A stretch of DNA of 64,000 nucleotides from CANJBX01 sp035556735 (lineage in GTDB: Bacteria; Pseudomonadota; Alphaproteobacteria; Rhizobiales; Xanthobacteraceae): positions 66,147 through 130,146 of the forward strand of contig DATMFF010000009.1 of the NCBI GenBank assembly GCA_035556735.1, given 5' to 3'. Under the pieces are notes generated by a model. It was not told where the DNA came from. It saw only the letters and a program-made list of their open reading frames with translations, and did no database searches. Numbering within the stretch: the first letter of the stretch is position 1; every line of letters begins with the position of its first letter. Both the position numbers and the translations under genes were made by a program. Of this stretch, positions 44,001 through 52,634 are shown piece after piece.

Positions 44001-45072
44001 GCGCCGCGCCGAGCGCTCGGTGGTGGCCGCGCTGGCCTCGCCGCTGATCGCCGTCGCGCTCACCATGACGACGATGGCGCTGCTGCTGGCGCTGCTCGGC
44101 CGCAACCCGGTGACGGCGCTTGCCGTCTATTTCCTCGATCCGCTCACCGACGGCTATTCGCTGCAGGAGCTGGTGGTGAAGGCGACGCCGCTGGTGCTGA
44201 TCGCCATCGGGCTCTCGCTCTGCTACCTCGCCAACGCCTGGAACATCGGCGCCGAGGGCCAGTTCCTGATCGGCGCGGTCACCGGGAGCTGGCTCGCGGT
44301 GGCGACGCATGGCACCGACGCCGGCGCGTGGGTCTTGCCGGCCATGCTGGTGCTCGGCGCGCTGGGGGGCGCGCTCTATGCGCTCATCCCGGCGATCGGC
44401 CGCGTGCGCTTCGGCGCCAGCGAAATTCTGACCAGCCTCATGTTGGTCTACGTCGCCGAGCTCGTGCTCGACTATCTCGTGCGCGGCCCCTGGCGCGATC
44501 CGAAGGGCTACAACTTTCCCACCACCGCCGAGTTCGATCCCGTCGCCACGGTGCCGATCCTCATCGAGGGCAGCCGCGTGCATCTCGGCTCGCTCGTCGC
44601 CCTCGCCGCCGTCGGCGCCGCTCTCGTGCTGATCGGCCGCACGCTCAAGGGCTTCGAGATCCGCGTCGTCGGCGCCGCGCCGCGCGCGGCACGGTTCGCG
44701 GGCTTTGACGCCGACCGGCTGGTGCTGCTGACCTTCGTCGTCTCGGGCGCGCTCGCCGGGCTCGCCGGCATCATCGAGGTCGCCGGCCCCGTCGGTCATC
44801 TGCAGCCCGGCTTCTCGCCCGGCTACGGCTTCACCGCGATCATCGTCGCCTTCCTCGGCAGGCTCAACCCGATCGGCATCCTCGTCGCCGGGCTGTTCCT
44901 CGCGCTCACTTTCATCGGCGGCGAGCAGGCGCAGATCTCCATGAAGCTGCCGCTCGATCTCACGCGCGTGTTCCAGGGCATGCTGCTGTTCTACGTGCTC
45001 GCCTGCGACTCGCTCATTCTCTATCGCATCCGCCTGACCTCGAACCGAAGGGCCGCAGATGGGGCTCGCTGA
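43987..45072 (+). CDS. ABC importer permease 1, BMP/nucleoside type
   Basis: Inner-membrane permease (361 aa) of the BPD_transp_2 family. Hydrophobic segments are spread over the whole length. The conserved ANAWNIGAEGQFLIGAVTGSW, SEILTSLMLVYVAELVLDYLVRGPWRDP and GYGFTAIIVAFLGRLNPIGI identify the YufP/NupP type. The N-terminus is a short basic cytoplasmic tail (MLVLERRAERS). It overlaps genes on both sides by 14 bp, so translation of ATPase, permease 1 and permease 2 is probably coupled. Confidence 0.92.
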   Translation: MLVLERRAERSVVAALASPLIAVALTMTTMALLLALLGRNPVTALAVYFLDPLTDGYSLQELVVKATPLVLIAIGLSLCYLANAWNIGAEGQFLIGAVTGSWLAVATHGTDAGAWVLPAMLVLGALGGALYALIPAIGRVRFGASEILTSLMLVYVAELVLDYLVRGPWRDPKGYNFPTTAEFDPVATVPILIEGSRVHLGSLVALAAVGAALVLIGRTLKGFEIRVVGAAPRAARFAGFDADRLVLLTFVVSGALAGLAGIIEVAGPVGHLQPGFSPGYGFTAIIVAFLGRLNPIGILVAGLFLALTFIGGEQAQISMKLPLDLTRVFQGMLLFYVLACDSLILYRIRLTSNRRAADGAR

Positions 45073-45979
45073 AGCGATCGTGCTCGCGGTGCTCGCCGCC
45101 TCGACGCCGCTGCTGATCGCGGCGGCGGGCGAGCTCGTGGTCGAGCGCGCCGGCGTGCTCAACCTCGGCGTCGAAGGCATGATGATCATGGGGGCGGCCT
45201 GCGGCTTCGCCGGCGCCTATATCACCGGATCGACGCTGATCGGCGCCGCGTGCGGCATCGCCGCCGGCATGGCCTTGTCCGCGGTCTTCGCGGCGCTCAC
45301 GCTCGGCCTCGCGGTCAACCAGGTCGCGACCGGGCTCGCGCTCACCATTTTGGGCATCGGGCTGTCGGGATTGATCGGCGCCGGCTTCGTGGGCGAGCGC
45401 ATCGTCTCCGCGCCGCATCTCCACGTCCCGGTCCTGAGCGACCTGCCGGTCATCGGCCGCATCCTGTTCGCGCAGGACGCCTTCGTCTATCTGTCGATCG
45501 CGCTCGTCATCGGCATCTGGCGCTTCCTCTATTTCACGCGCGGCGGCCTCGTGCTGCGCGCGGTCGGCGACAACCACGCCTCGGCGCATGCGCTCGGCTA
45601 TCCGGTGCTGCGCATCCGCTTCCTCGCCGTGCTGTTCGGCGGCGCCTGTGCCGGCCTCGCCGGCGCCTACCTGTCGCTCGCCTACACCCCGTTCTTCATC
45701 GCCGGGATGACCGCGGGGCGCGGCTGGATCGCACTCGCCCTCGTGGTATTCGCCTCCTGGCATCCAGGGCGTCTGGCGGCGGGGGCCTATCTGTTCGGCG
45801 CCGTGAGCATCCTGCAGCTTCATGCCCAGGGCGCGGGCGTCGGCATCCCGCCGCAACTCATGACCGCCTTGCCCTATCTCGCGACGATCCTCGTCCTCGT
45901 CCTGATCTCGCGCGCGCGGGCGACAGCCGGTTCGGCGGCCCCGGCCTCGCTCGGCATTCCCTTCGTGCCGGACCGTTGA
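45059..45979 (+). CDS. ABC importer permease 2, BMP/nucleoside type
   Basis: Second inner-membrane permease (306 aa). It carries the YufQ/NupQ-type N-terminal VLAASTPLLIAAAGELVVERAGVLNLGVEGMM, a motif near RAVGDNHASAHALGYPV, and the C-terminal repeat of helices. ATG 45059 lies inside the end of permease 1. It pairs with permease 1 to form the transmembrane channel for the substrate delivered by the BMP protein encoded next. The gap of 148 bp to that gene contains no obvious terminator. Confidence 0.92.
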   Translation: MGLAEAIVLAVLAASTPLLIAAAGELVVERAGVLNLGVEGMMIMGAACGFAGAYITGSTLIGAACGIAAGMALSAVFAALTLGLAVNQVATGLALTILGIGLSGLIGAGFVGERIVSAPHLHVPVLSDLPVIGRILFAQDAFVYLSIALVIGIWRFLYFTRGGLVLRAVGDNHASAHALGYPVLRIRFLAVLFGGACAGLAGAYLSLAYTPFFIAGMTAGRGWIALALVVFASWHPGRLAAGAYLFGAVSILQLHAQGAGVGIPPQLMTALPYLATILVLVLISRARATAGSAAPASLGIPFVPDR

Positions 45980-46127
45980 GCCGTCCCGGTGTGAACCAGG
46001 CGACGCTGGGGAGCTTGTCGCAAAAAATCCTGCGGACTTGGGACGCAGGGCCCCGGGAATGCGAGACGCGCGCGCCGCTTTCGGGGATAATGCGGCCCCG
46101 CCGGTTTTGTCTTTTTCGGAGTCATCC

Positions 46128-47204
46128 ATGCGAAAACTCGTGCTTGCGGCCGCCGCGGCCGCCCTGACGCTCGGCGCCATCGGCCCCGCGTCCGCCCAGG
46201 GCAAGTTGAAGGTCGGGTTCATCTACGTCGGCCCGGTGGGCGACTTCGGCTGGACCTATCAGCATGAGGTGGCCCGGCGCGAACTCGTGAAGGCGCTGGG
46301 CGACAAGATCGAGACCACCTATCTCGAGAACGTCAGCGAGGGGCCGGATTCCGAGCGCGCCATCGAGCAGCTCGCGCGCGCCGGACACAAGCTGATCTAC
46401 ACCACCTCGTTCGGCTTCATGGACGCGACCGCGAAGGTCGCCAAGCGCTTCCCCAACGTGCACTTCGAGCACGCCACCGGCTACAAGCGCGACAAGAACC
46501 TCGCCACCTACTCCGGCCGCTTCTACGAGGGCCGCTACATCCAGGGCCAGATCGCCGCCAGGATGAGCAAGACCGGCGTGATGGGCTACATCGGTTCGTA
46601 TCCGATCCCGGAAGTGATCTCCGGCATCAACGCCACCATGCTCGGCGCGCAGACGGTCAACCCGAACATCAAGGTGAAGATCATCTGGGCGAATTCCTGG
46701 TTCGATCCGGGCAAGGAGGCGGAGGCCGCCAAGGCGCTGCTCGATCAGGGCGCCGACGTGATCATGCAGCACACCGACAGCCCGGCGGCGATGCAGACCG
46801 CCGCCACCCGCAAGGCGCTGGCCTTCGGCCAGGACTCCGACATGATCAAGTTCGGTGAGAAGACGCAGCTCACCGCCATCACCAACAACTGGGCGCCCTA
46901 TTACATCCAGCGCACCAAGCTCGAACTGGACGGCAAGTGGACGACCGGGGATGTGTGGGGAGGCCTTGCCTCGAAGACGGTGCAGATGGCGCCCTACACC
47001 AACATGCCCGACGACGTGAGGAAGATGGCGATGGAGACCGAGGCCGCGATCGCCTCGGGCAAGCTGCATCCGTTCAAGTGCCCGATCGTCGCGCAGGACG
47101 GCAAGCAGATCGAGTGCAAGGACGGCCATCTCGCCGATCCGCAGATCCTGTCGATGAACTACTTCGTCAAGGGCGTCGACGATAAGGTGCCGGGCGGCAA
47201 GTAG
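46128..47204 (+). CDS. BMP-family ABC substrate-binding protein
   Basis: Periplasmic binding protein of the basic-membrane-protein/PnrA family (358 aa). A signal peptide (about 1-24, MRKLVLAAAAAALT to ASAQ) precedes LKVGFIYVGPVGDFGWTYQHE, an almost invariant start for this family, followed by GHKLIYTTSFGFMDA and GRFYEGRYIQGQIAARM. Relatives bind purine nucleosides; BMP proteins of proteobacterial clusters may also bind other ligands. ATG 46128 follows TCGGAGTC. It completes the ABC operon (ATPase, two permeases, binder). A repeat module begins right after its stop and may terminate the transcript. Confidence 0.92.
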   Translation: MRKLVLAAAAAALTLGAIGPASAQGKLKVGFIYVGPVGDFGWTYQHEVARRELVKALGDKIETTYLENVSEGPDSERAIEQLARAGHKLIYTTSFGFMDATAKVAKRFPNVHFEHATGYKRDKNLATYSGRFYEGRYIQGQIAARMSKTGVMGYIGSYPIPEVISGINATMLGAQTVNPNIKVKIIWANSWFDPGKEAEAAKALLDQGADVIMQHTDSPAAMQTAATRKALAFGQDSDMIKFGEKTQLTAITNNWAPYYIQRTKLELDGKWTTGDVWGGLASKTVQMAPYTNMPDDVRKMAMETEAAIASGKLHPFKCPIVAQDGKQIECKDGHLADPQILSMNYFVKGVDDKVPGGK

Positions 47205-47207
47205 CGA

Positions 47208-47415
47208 TCCTCGCGCGGCGACCCTCGGGCTACGACCCGAGGGCAGGCTCTCTCTCCCGATGGGGGAGAGGTGGGGCAATTGGTCACGACGGGCGCGCCT
47301 TTGAGGGCGAGATCGCGGCGGCGCCTGCAATTGAGCATGACGCGCAACCACGCACGGCCTCGACCTCTCCCCGGTGGGGAGAGGTCGGCATGCGCAGCAT
47401 GCCGGGTGAGGGGGC
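47208..47415. repeat. Intergenic mosaic repeat, copy 3 (inverted)
   Basis: The modules of copies 1 and 2 occur here in reverse order: CGACCCTCGGGCT/GACCCGAGGGCAGG, CTCTCCCGATGGGGGAGAG, unique centre, CTCTCCCC-GGT-GGGGAGAG, GGCATGCGCAGCATGCCGGGTGAGGGG. It lies just after the BMP gene and before the first acyl-CoA synthetase gene, accounting for most of that 372-bp gap. The inverted orientation argues for mobility. Confidence 0.7.
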
Positions 47416-47576
47416 CAAAGCGCGGGTGGTCGGCACGCGGGACCGCAAGGGGAGGGCGCGGCCCTGCGCCGCCTTTCTCCCGTCTTGCATCGGGCTCCCC
47501 CGATCGGCTACGCGACCTGCCATGAACGCGACATCGCCGGCCGCGACCAGTGCCGGCGGTATTTTCGAGCAGGCCC

Positions 47577-49121
47577 ATGGCTGAGCCCTTGCGTGCGCCG
47601 CCGGCGCTTCCGGACTATCCGAAATATCCGACCATCATCCACGCGCTCGCCAGGGCGGCGGAGCTCAAGCCCGCCGCGCCCGGCCTCGTCTGCCAGGATC
47701 GCGAGCTCACCTACGGCGAATACGCGCAGGCCGTGGCCGCGCTCGCGCACGAGTTCGCCGCGTTCGGCGTCGCCGGCGAGCGCATCGCCTTCCTGATGAC
47801 CAACGGCCTCGAAGCCTGCGTCGGCCTGCTCGCCGGCATGGCGGCGCGCGCGCAGATCTCGCCGCTCAACCCGAACTACACGGAGCCCGAGCTGGAGCCG
47901 CTCCTGCGCGACGTCGAGCCGCGGCTTGTGGTGTGCGATGCCGGCTCCTGCGAGAAGGCACGCGCGCTCGCCGCGAAGATCGGCATCGCCAACGTGATGC
48001 AACTCGGCCCCGGCGGGTTGACCATCGACGAGGTGCTGGCGAAGCCGCGCCGCGAGCTGCCGTTGCCGCAGCCGGACGATCTCTCCGCGATGTTCTTCAC
48101 CGGCGGCACGACGGGCATTCCCAAGGGCGCCAACCATACGCATTCGAGCCTGATGGCGTATTGCTACGGGGTCGTCGCGCTGTGGCCGTTCCCGCTCGAC
48201 GAGGAGCGCATCCTCAACGTGGCGCCGCTGTTCCATGTGTGGGGTTTCTGCTTCACGCTGGTGATGCCGATTTATATCCGCGCCTACATGGACATCATGC
48301 CGGCCTACAAGCCGGCGCTGGTGCTGGAGGAATTCCAGAAGCGCAAGATTACCGTGTTCGCGGGCGGCCCGGCGGCGCTCTACCTCGGGCTGCGCGCCAA
48401 CGAGAATTTCGCGAAGACCGACTTCTCCAGCCTGAAGATCTGCCTCTCGGGCGGCGCGCCCTGTCCCGAGGAGCTGCTGCGCGGCTGGGAAGCCGCCACC
48501 GGCTGCGTGCTGCTCGAAGGCTGGGGCATGTCGGAAGGCGCGCCGATCAACAGCAATCCGCTCTATGGCGTGCGCAAGATCGGCTCGGTCGGGATCGTGC
48601 CGCCGGATACGCAGGTTCAGGTCGTCGACCTCGAAACCGGCGAGCGCGTGATGCCGACGGGCGAGCGCGGCGAGATCCGCGTGCGCGGCGCGCAGTTCAC
48701 CAAGGGCTATCGCAACCGGCCCGAGGAGACGAAGCAGGCGATCCGCAACGGCTGGCTCTATACCGGCGACATCGGCTACTACGACGAGGACGGCTATCTC
48801 TTCCTGGTCGATCGCAAGAAGGAGATGATCATCGTCGGCGGCTACAACGTCTATCCGCGCGAGATCGATGAGCTGCTGTTCAAGCATCCTGCGATCCTCG
48901 AGGCGGCGACGGTGGGCGTGCCGGATTCCTTCTCCGGCGAGGCGGTCAAGGTCTTCGTCGTGCTGCGGCCGGGCGCGAGCCTCACCACCGAGGAATTGCA
49001 GGACTACTGCCGCAAGTCGCTGGTGAAATACAAAGTCCCGACGAAGGTGGAATTCGTGGACGCACTGCCGCGCTCCGGCGTCGGCAAGATCAACAAGCTG
49101 GCGCTCAAGCAGCGGGCGTAG
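47577..49121 (+). CDS. Class I adenylate-forming acyl-CoA synthetase 1
   Basis: AMP-forming acyl-CoA ligase (514 aa) that activates a carboxylic acid to acyl-AMP and then acyl-CoA in the cytoplasm. The P-loop-like A3 motif is FFTGGTTGIPKGANHTH, A5 is GWGMSEGAP, A7 is YTGDIGYYDEDGY, A8 is RKKEMIIVGGYNVYPREIDE, and the catalytic Lys near the C-terminus is in GVGKINKLALK. ATG 47577 gives the same N-terminus (MAE-LRAP) as the paralogue at 51048. Substrate class (medium or long chain fatty or aromatic acid) is not readable. It is followed by the AT-richer orphan region. Confidence 0.93.
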   Translation: MAEPLRAPPALPDYPKYPTIIHALARAAELKPAAPGLVCQDRELTYGEYAQAVAALAHEFAAFGVAGERIAFLMTNGLEACVGLLAGMAARAQISPLNPNYTEPELEPLLRDVEPRLVVCDAGSCEKARALAAKIGIANVMQLGPGGLTIDEVLAKPRRELPLPQPDDLSAMFFTGGTTGIPKGANHTHSSLMAYCYGVVALWPFPLDEERILNVAPLFHVWGFCFTLVMPIYIRAYMDIMPAYKPALVLEEFQKRKITVFAGGPAALYLGLRANENFAKTDFSSLKICLSGGAPCPEELLRGWEAATGCVLLEGWGMSEGAPINSNPLYGVRKIGSVGIVPPDTQVQVVDLETGERVMPTGERGEIRVRGAQFTKGYRNRPEETKQAIRNGWLYTGDIGYYDEDGYLFLVDRKKEMIIVGGYNVYPREIDELLFKHPAILEAATVGVPDSFSGEAVKVFVVLRPGASLTTEELQDYCRKSLVKYKVPTKVEFVDALPRSGVGKINKLALKQRA

Positions 49122-49549
49122 CGTCGCGATTCATATTTGACGCGGTCATTCCGGGTACGCGCGTGGCCGTGTCATCGGCGCGCCGTTTCAAAGATCGCTT
49201 GGCGACAGTCATGGTCAACCCTCGTTTGATCGTGGTCTTTTCCGAGGTATCGTTTTCGATTACGCTCAAATCGGACTGGGGCTGTACCGCGACGAAAACA
49301 AGCGCACCACGTTGTTTTGAAGTTCGCCTCAAGAGAACCTCGTGGCTGCAGCGAGCGGCGCAACCGCCCCCCGTGTTGCTAAATGAGTGCTAGCACCTGG
49401 AAATAGGAAGCTATTGCTTGCGGCTGAGCGCTAGTCATTACGACGGAGATGAGCCAATAGTTGAAATCATTCCGGCACTGAAAGACAGTGTTTTGCAAGC
49501 TAGTCGATGAAGATGAATTACTTCATGGATTTTGGGGGCAAACTTGACG
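49122..49549. other. AT-richer non-coding stretch left of the orphan gene
   Basis: About 430 bp with no supported gene. Base composition falls clearly below the flanking acyl-CoA synthetase genes. It contains one of two near-identical 17-bp direct repeats (49177-49193) that bracket the orphan gene. I see no terminator with a T-run and no tRNA or integrase remnant. Confidence 0.6.
49177..49193. repeat. Direct repeat, left copy, flanking the orphan gene
   Basis: GGCGCGCCGTTTCAAAG, matching GGCGCGCCATTTCAAAG at 50881-50897 with one mismatch (16 of 17). The pair brackets the AT-richer segment with the orphan gene, so it may mark the ends of an insertion. Confidence 0.5.
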
Positions 49550-50854
49550 ATGGTCGCCGCAGCATCAGCACTTGGGCGCGCCGAAAAGACAGTTGCGATC
49601 TCGCATAACTCCCAATCACATCGTCCGAGCCCTGTCTCGGTGGGCTTTGTTGCTCCCCGTATAGCGGCCGGAATCCGGTTTCGGCCGAAAGCGCTCGCGG
49701 CGGCCATCGCGCGGACCATCACTTTACGCGACGCGCCAGAGGCTCTGTTGGCGCAATGGAGCCGGTCAGCTTTGCTGGAAGTGGAGGTTCTCATCGCCAA
49801 TGGCCCCGCGTTCGGACTGTCCCCAACCATAAGGTCACTGGCGGATGCCGAACGGTCCGCGTTCGCGGGCAGGGTCGGCGCCGGCATGGCCGATTTAGTA
49901 ATGAATGTGCTTGGTTATAGGTGGCGAGACAACGCCGCCTGTCTCCTCGGTAGTGGGCCGCGACCAGATTTCATCTATGGTGGCGGTCAAGCTGATGGCC
50001 ATGGCGTCGTACTGGTAGAGGCGCATGGGTCATTCGCCGAAGGCGTCAACAAGGCGCGAATGGAACGTGAAGCCAAGCGGAAGTATCTGCGTCAGGTGAA
50101 GCCGCATGTAGGTGGCTCTTGCCTGCACGGCCAATTGGTGCACGGCTATTCGACTGCGTTCGGCTCTCAGCCTACAAGCAAGGGCACTTTCCTCCATGTG
50201 ACGGAGAAAAGAATTCCGAAGCCAACAGGAATGCCGAAAGCCCATGCGACCGCACTCACTTCCACGGAACGCGTAACGCCGTCTTCCCTCACGCTTGCAA
50301 CCTATCGTGCTAATTTTCTTCTCATGGGCGCTGCGAAGGTTGTCGCATGGCTTGACTGGTTGCGTGGCGTACGGGAAGCGCCGCCCGCCTCCTCAATCTC
50401 GACGTTCTTTTCCATTGAGCAACAAGGCCGGCGATTTCTTGCCGCGGCCGAAGCTTTTTTTCCCCATCTGGCTCCGGACTCTTGGATTGAAGAGTTCGGG
50501 TTTCCCCCATTTCGGTTTGACTACTGGCGTGGGATTGGGCCATGGCTTGCGGACCGTGTAGTCTGGAAAGACCTGTTTGTCATGGACGAGGACGCGGCCA
50601 TATCGTTCTTGAATCAACTTTCGAGCTTGGGCCGCAATGGAAGAGATTCACTGCCGCCATTTCGCGATCTGCCGAGCCTCGAACCTCTCGGGTTTACACT
50701 TGGAGACGAAGGCCACGCCGACGATGAGGACCCTCGCTATCCTTTAGCGCGATTTCGCGATGGCCTCGCGCTTCTTGGTAGGGTGCCGCCATCTAGCCTC
50801 GGTAGGTCGCCGCAGTGGCGGTGGTCGCCTGAGGGTGGGTTCAATGCCCAATGA
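49550..50854 (+). CDS. Orphan protein of unknown function in an AT-richer island
   Basis: A 434-aa protein, not recognised. Codon use is visibly different from its neighbours (AT-ending codons such as TTT, GGT and CAT are common), suggesting transfer. The middle contains RPDFIYGGGQADGHGVVLVEAHGSF followed by a Lys/Arg-rich helix (NKARMEREAKRKYLRQ) and aromatic-rich segments near the C-terminus. The D...E-x-H layout vaguely recalls nuclease-like folds, but this is only an impression. No membrane segment or signal peptide is seen. ATG 49550 is chosen; TTG 49532 is possible. It lies alone between two paralogous acyl-CoA synthetases, flanked by 17-bp direct repeats. Confidence 0.7.
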   Translation: MVAAASALGRAEKTVAISHNSQSHRPSPVSVGFVAPRIAAGIRFRPKALAAAIARTITLRDAPEALLAQWSRSALLEVEVLIANGPAFGLSPTIRSLADAERSAFAGRVGAGMADLVMNVLGYRWRDNAACLLGSGPRPDFIYGGGQADGHGVVLVEAHGSFAEGVNKARMEREAKRKYLRQVKPHVGGSCLHGQLVHGYSTAFGSQPTSKGTFLHVTEKRIPKPTGMPKAHATALTSTERVTPSSLTLATYRANFLLMGAAKVVAWLDWLRGVREAPPASSISTFFSIEQQGRRFLAAAEAFFPHLAPDSWIEEFGFPPFRFDYWRGIGPWLADRVVWKDLFVMDEDAAISFLNQLSSLGRNGRDSLPPFRDLPSLEPLGFTLGDEGHADDEDPRYPLARFRDGLALLGRVPPSSLGRSPQWRWSPEGGFNAQ

Positions 50855-50880
50855 GCTGATCGAGCGTGCGTCATAGCGTT

Positions 50881-50897
50881 GGCGCGCCATTTCAAAG
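50881..50897. repeat. Direct repeat, right copy, flanking the orphan gene
   Basis: GGCGCGCCATTTCAAAG, one base different from 49177-49193, about 1.7 kb away in the same orientation. It lies 27 bp after the orphan gene's stop codon. Confidence 0.5.
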
Positions 50898-51047
50898 GGC
50901 GAAACGGATGGAGCCTGCCGTGGGGTCATCGCTGGCGCTATCGGAGGCAGGCTTGTCGCCGCAAATGCGATCGGTTAGCGAATTGACGTAAATAAGAGTG
51001 ATCGCTCGGCGCGCCTGCGCCGGCGGTCGCAAGTGTCGGGGAGGTCG

Positions 51048-52592
51048 ATGGCTGAGGCATTGCGTGCGCCGGCGGCGCTTCCCGTCTATCCGAAGTATCC
51101 GACGATCCTCCATGCGCTCGCCACGGCGGCCGAGCTCAAGCCGGCCGCGACCGCGCTGGTCTGCGAGGACCGCGAGGTCACCTATGGCGGGTACGCGCAG
51201 GCCGTGGCCGCGCTCGCGCACGAGTTCGCGGCCCGCGGCGTTGCCGGCGAGCGCATCGCGGTCGCAATGAGCAACAGCCTCGATGCCGGTGTCGGCATGC
51301 TGGCCGCGATGGCGGCGGGCGCGCAGGTCGCGCCCATGAACCCCAACTACACCGAGCCCGAGCTCGAGCCGATCATCCGCGACGTCGCGCCGCGGCTGCT
51401 CGTGTGCGACGCCGGCTCCGCGCAGAAAGTGCGATCGCTCGCGGCCAAGTGCGGCATCGCCGGCGTGATGCAGCTCGGCCCCGGCGGCCTCATGGTCGAG
51501 GACCTGCTGGCCCGTCCGCGGCGCGACCTGCCGCTGCCCAAGGCCGACGATCTCTCGACGCTGTTCTTCACCGGCGGCACGACGGGCGTTCCCAAGGGCG
51601 CCAACCACACGCACTCCACCTTGATGGCCTACTGCTACGGCATCGTCGCTCGCTGGCCGTTTCCGCTCGATGCGGCGCGCATCCTCAACATCGCGCCGCT
51701 GTTCCACATCTGGGGCTTCTGCTTCACCTTGATGATGCCGGTCTACATCCGCGCGTTCATGGACCTGATGCCGGCCTATAAGCCCGCGCTGGTGCTGGAG
51801 GAATTCCAGAAGCGCAGGATCACCGTGTTCGCCGGCGGCCCGGCCGCGCTCTATCTCGGGCTGCGCGCGAACGAGAATTTTGCCAAGACCGACTTCTCGA
51901 GCCTGCAGGTCTGTCTGTCGGGCGGCTCGTCCTGCCCGGAAGAACTGGTGCGAAGCTGGGAAGCGGCGACCGGCAGCGTCCTGCTCGAGGCCTGGGGCAT
52001 GTCGGAAGGCGCGCCGATCAGCGCCACCGCGATGCACGGCGTTCGCAAGATCGGCTCGGTCGGCATGCCGCCGCCCGACACCGAGGTGCAGGTGGTGGAC
52101 CTCGAAACTGGCGAGCGCATCATGCCGGCGGGCGAGCGCGGCGAGCTGCGCGTGCGCGGCCCGCAGTTCATCAAGGAGTATCGAAATCGTCCTGAGGAGA
52201 CGAAGCAGGCGATCCGCAACGGCTGGCTCTACACCGGCGACATCGGCTATTTCGACGCGGACGGGCATCTTTTCCTGGTCGACCGCAAGAAGGAGATGAT
52301 CATCGTCGGCGGCTACAACGTCTATCCGCGCGAGATCGACGAGCTTCTGTTCAATCACCCCGCGATCCTGGAAGCGGCGACGGTGGGCGTGCCCGACGCC
52401 TTCACCGGCGAGGCGGTCAAGGCATTCGTCGTGCTGCGCCCGGGCGCGCGCCTCACCGCCGAGGAGTTGCTGGATTACTGCCGCCAATCGCTCGTCAAGT
52501 ACAAGGTCCCCACCAGGATCGCGTTCATCGATGCGTTGCCGCGCTCCGGGGTCGGCAAGATCAACAAGCTCGCGCTCAAGCAGCAGGCGTAG
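51048..52592 (+). CDS. Class I adenylate-forming acyl-CoA synthetase 2 (paralogue)
   Basis: A 514-aa enzyme, very similar along its full length to the one at 47577 (same motifs: TGGTTGVPKGANHTH, AWGMSEGAP, YTGDIGYFDADGH, RKKEMIIVGGYNVYPREIDE, and a C-terminal Lys in GVGKINKLALK). Small changes near the binding pocket (for example SGGSSCPEELVRSWE versus SGGAPCPEELLRGWE) hint at different substrate preference. ATG 51048 follows GGGAGGTCG. The pair looks like a tandem duplication later split by the orphan island. The 3-hydroxyisobutyrate-dehydrogenase-like gene follows after 42 bp and may be co-transcribed. Confidence 0.93.
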   Translation: MAEALRAPAALPVYPKYPTILHALATAAELKPAATALVCEDREVTYGGYAQAVAALAHEFAARGVAGERIAVAMSNSLDAGVGMLAAMAAGAQVAPMNPNYTEPELEPIIRDVAPRLLVCDAGSAQKVRSLAAKCGIAGVMQLGPGGLMVEDLLARPRRDLPLPKADDLSTLFFTGGTTGVPKGANHTHSTLMAYCYGIVARWPFPLDAARILNIAPLFHIWGFCFTLMMPVYIRAFMDLMPAYKPALVLEEFQKRRITVFAGGPAALYLGLRANENFAKTDFSSLQVCLSGGSSCPEELVRSWEAATGSVLLEAWGMSEGAPISATAMHGVRKIGSVGMPPPDTEVQVVDLETGERIMPAGERGELRVRGPQFIKEYRNRPEETKQAIRNGWLYTGDIGYFDADGHLFLVDRKKEMIIVGGYNVYPREIDELLFNHPAILEAATVGVPDAFTGEAVKAFVVLRPGARLTAEELLDYCRQSLVKYKVPTRIAFIDALPRSGVGKINKLALKQQA

Positions 52593-52610
52593 AGCATGAT
52601 CCCGAAAAGA
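52593..52610. repeat. Remnant of a common rhizobial intergenic repeat
   Basis: AGCATGATCCCGAAAAG resembles one arm of the AGCATGATCCGGAAAAG-type palindromic repeat that I recall from many Hyphomicrobiales genomes. The second arm is not present. A more diverged relative may be at 20343-20370 (GCATGATCCGG...GGAAACCGG). Confidence 0.4.
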
Positions 52611-52634
52611 TAACCGCAGTATTGGACACCGCAC

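Noticed and set aside
49550..50854. Assignment of the orphan protein to a PD-(D/E)XK nuclease family
   Set aside because: The region has D...E-A-H in place of the D...E-x-K pattern, and no other part of the fold can be recognised by eye. I kept it as unknown.
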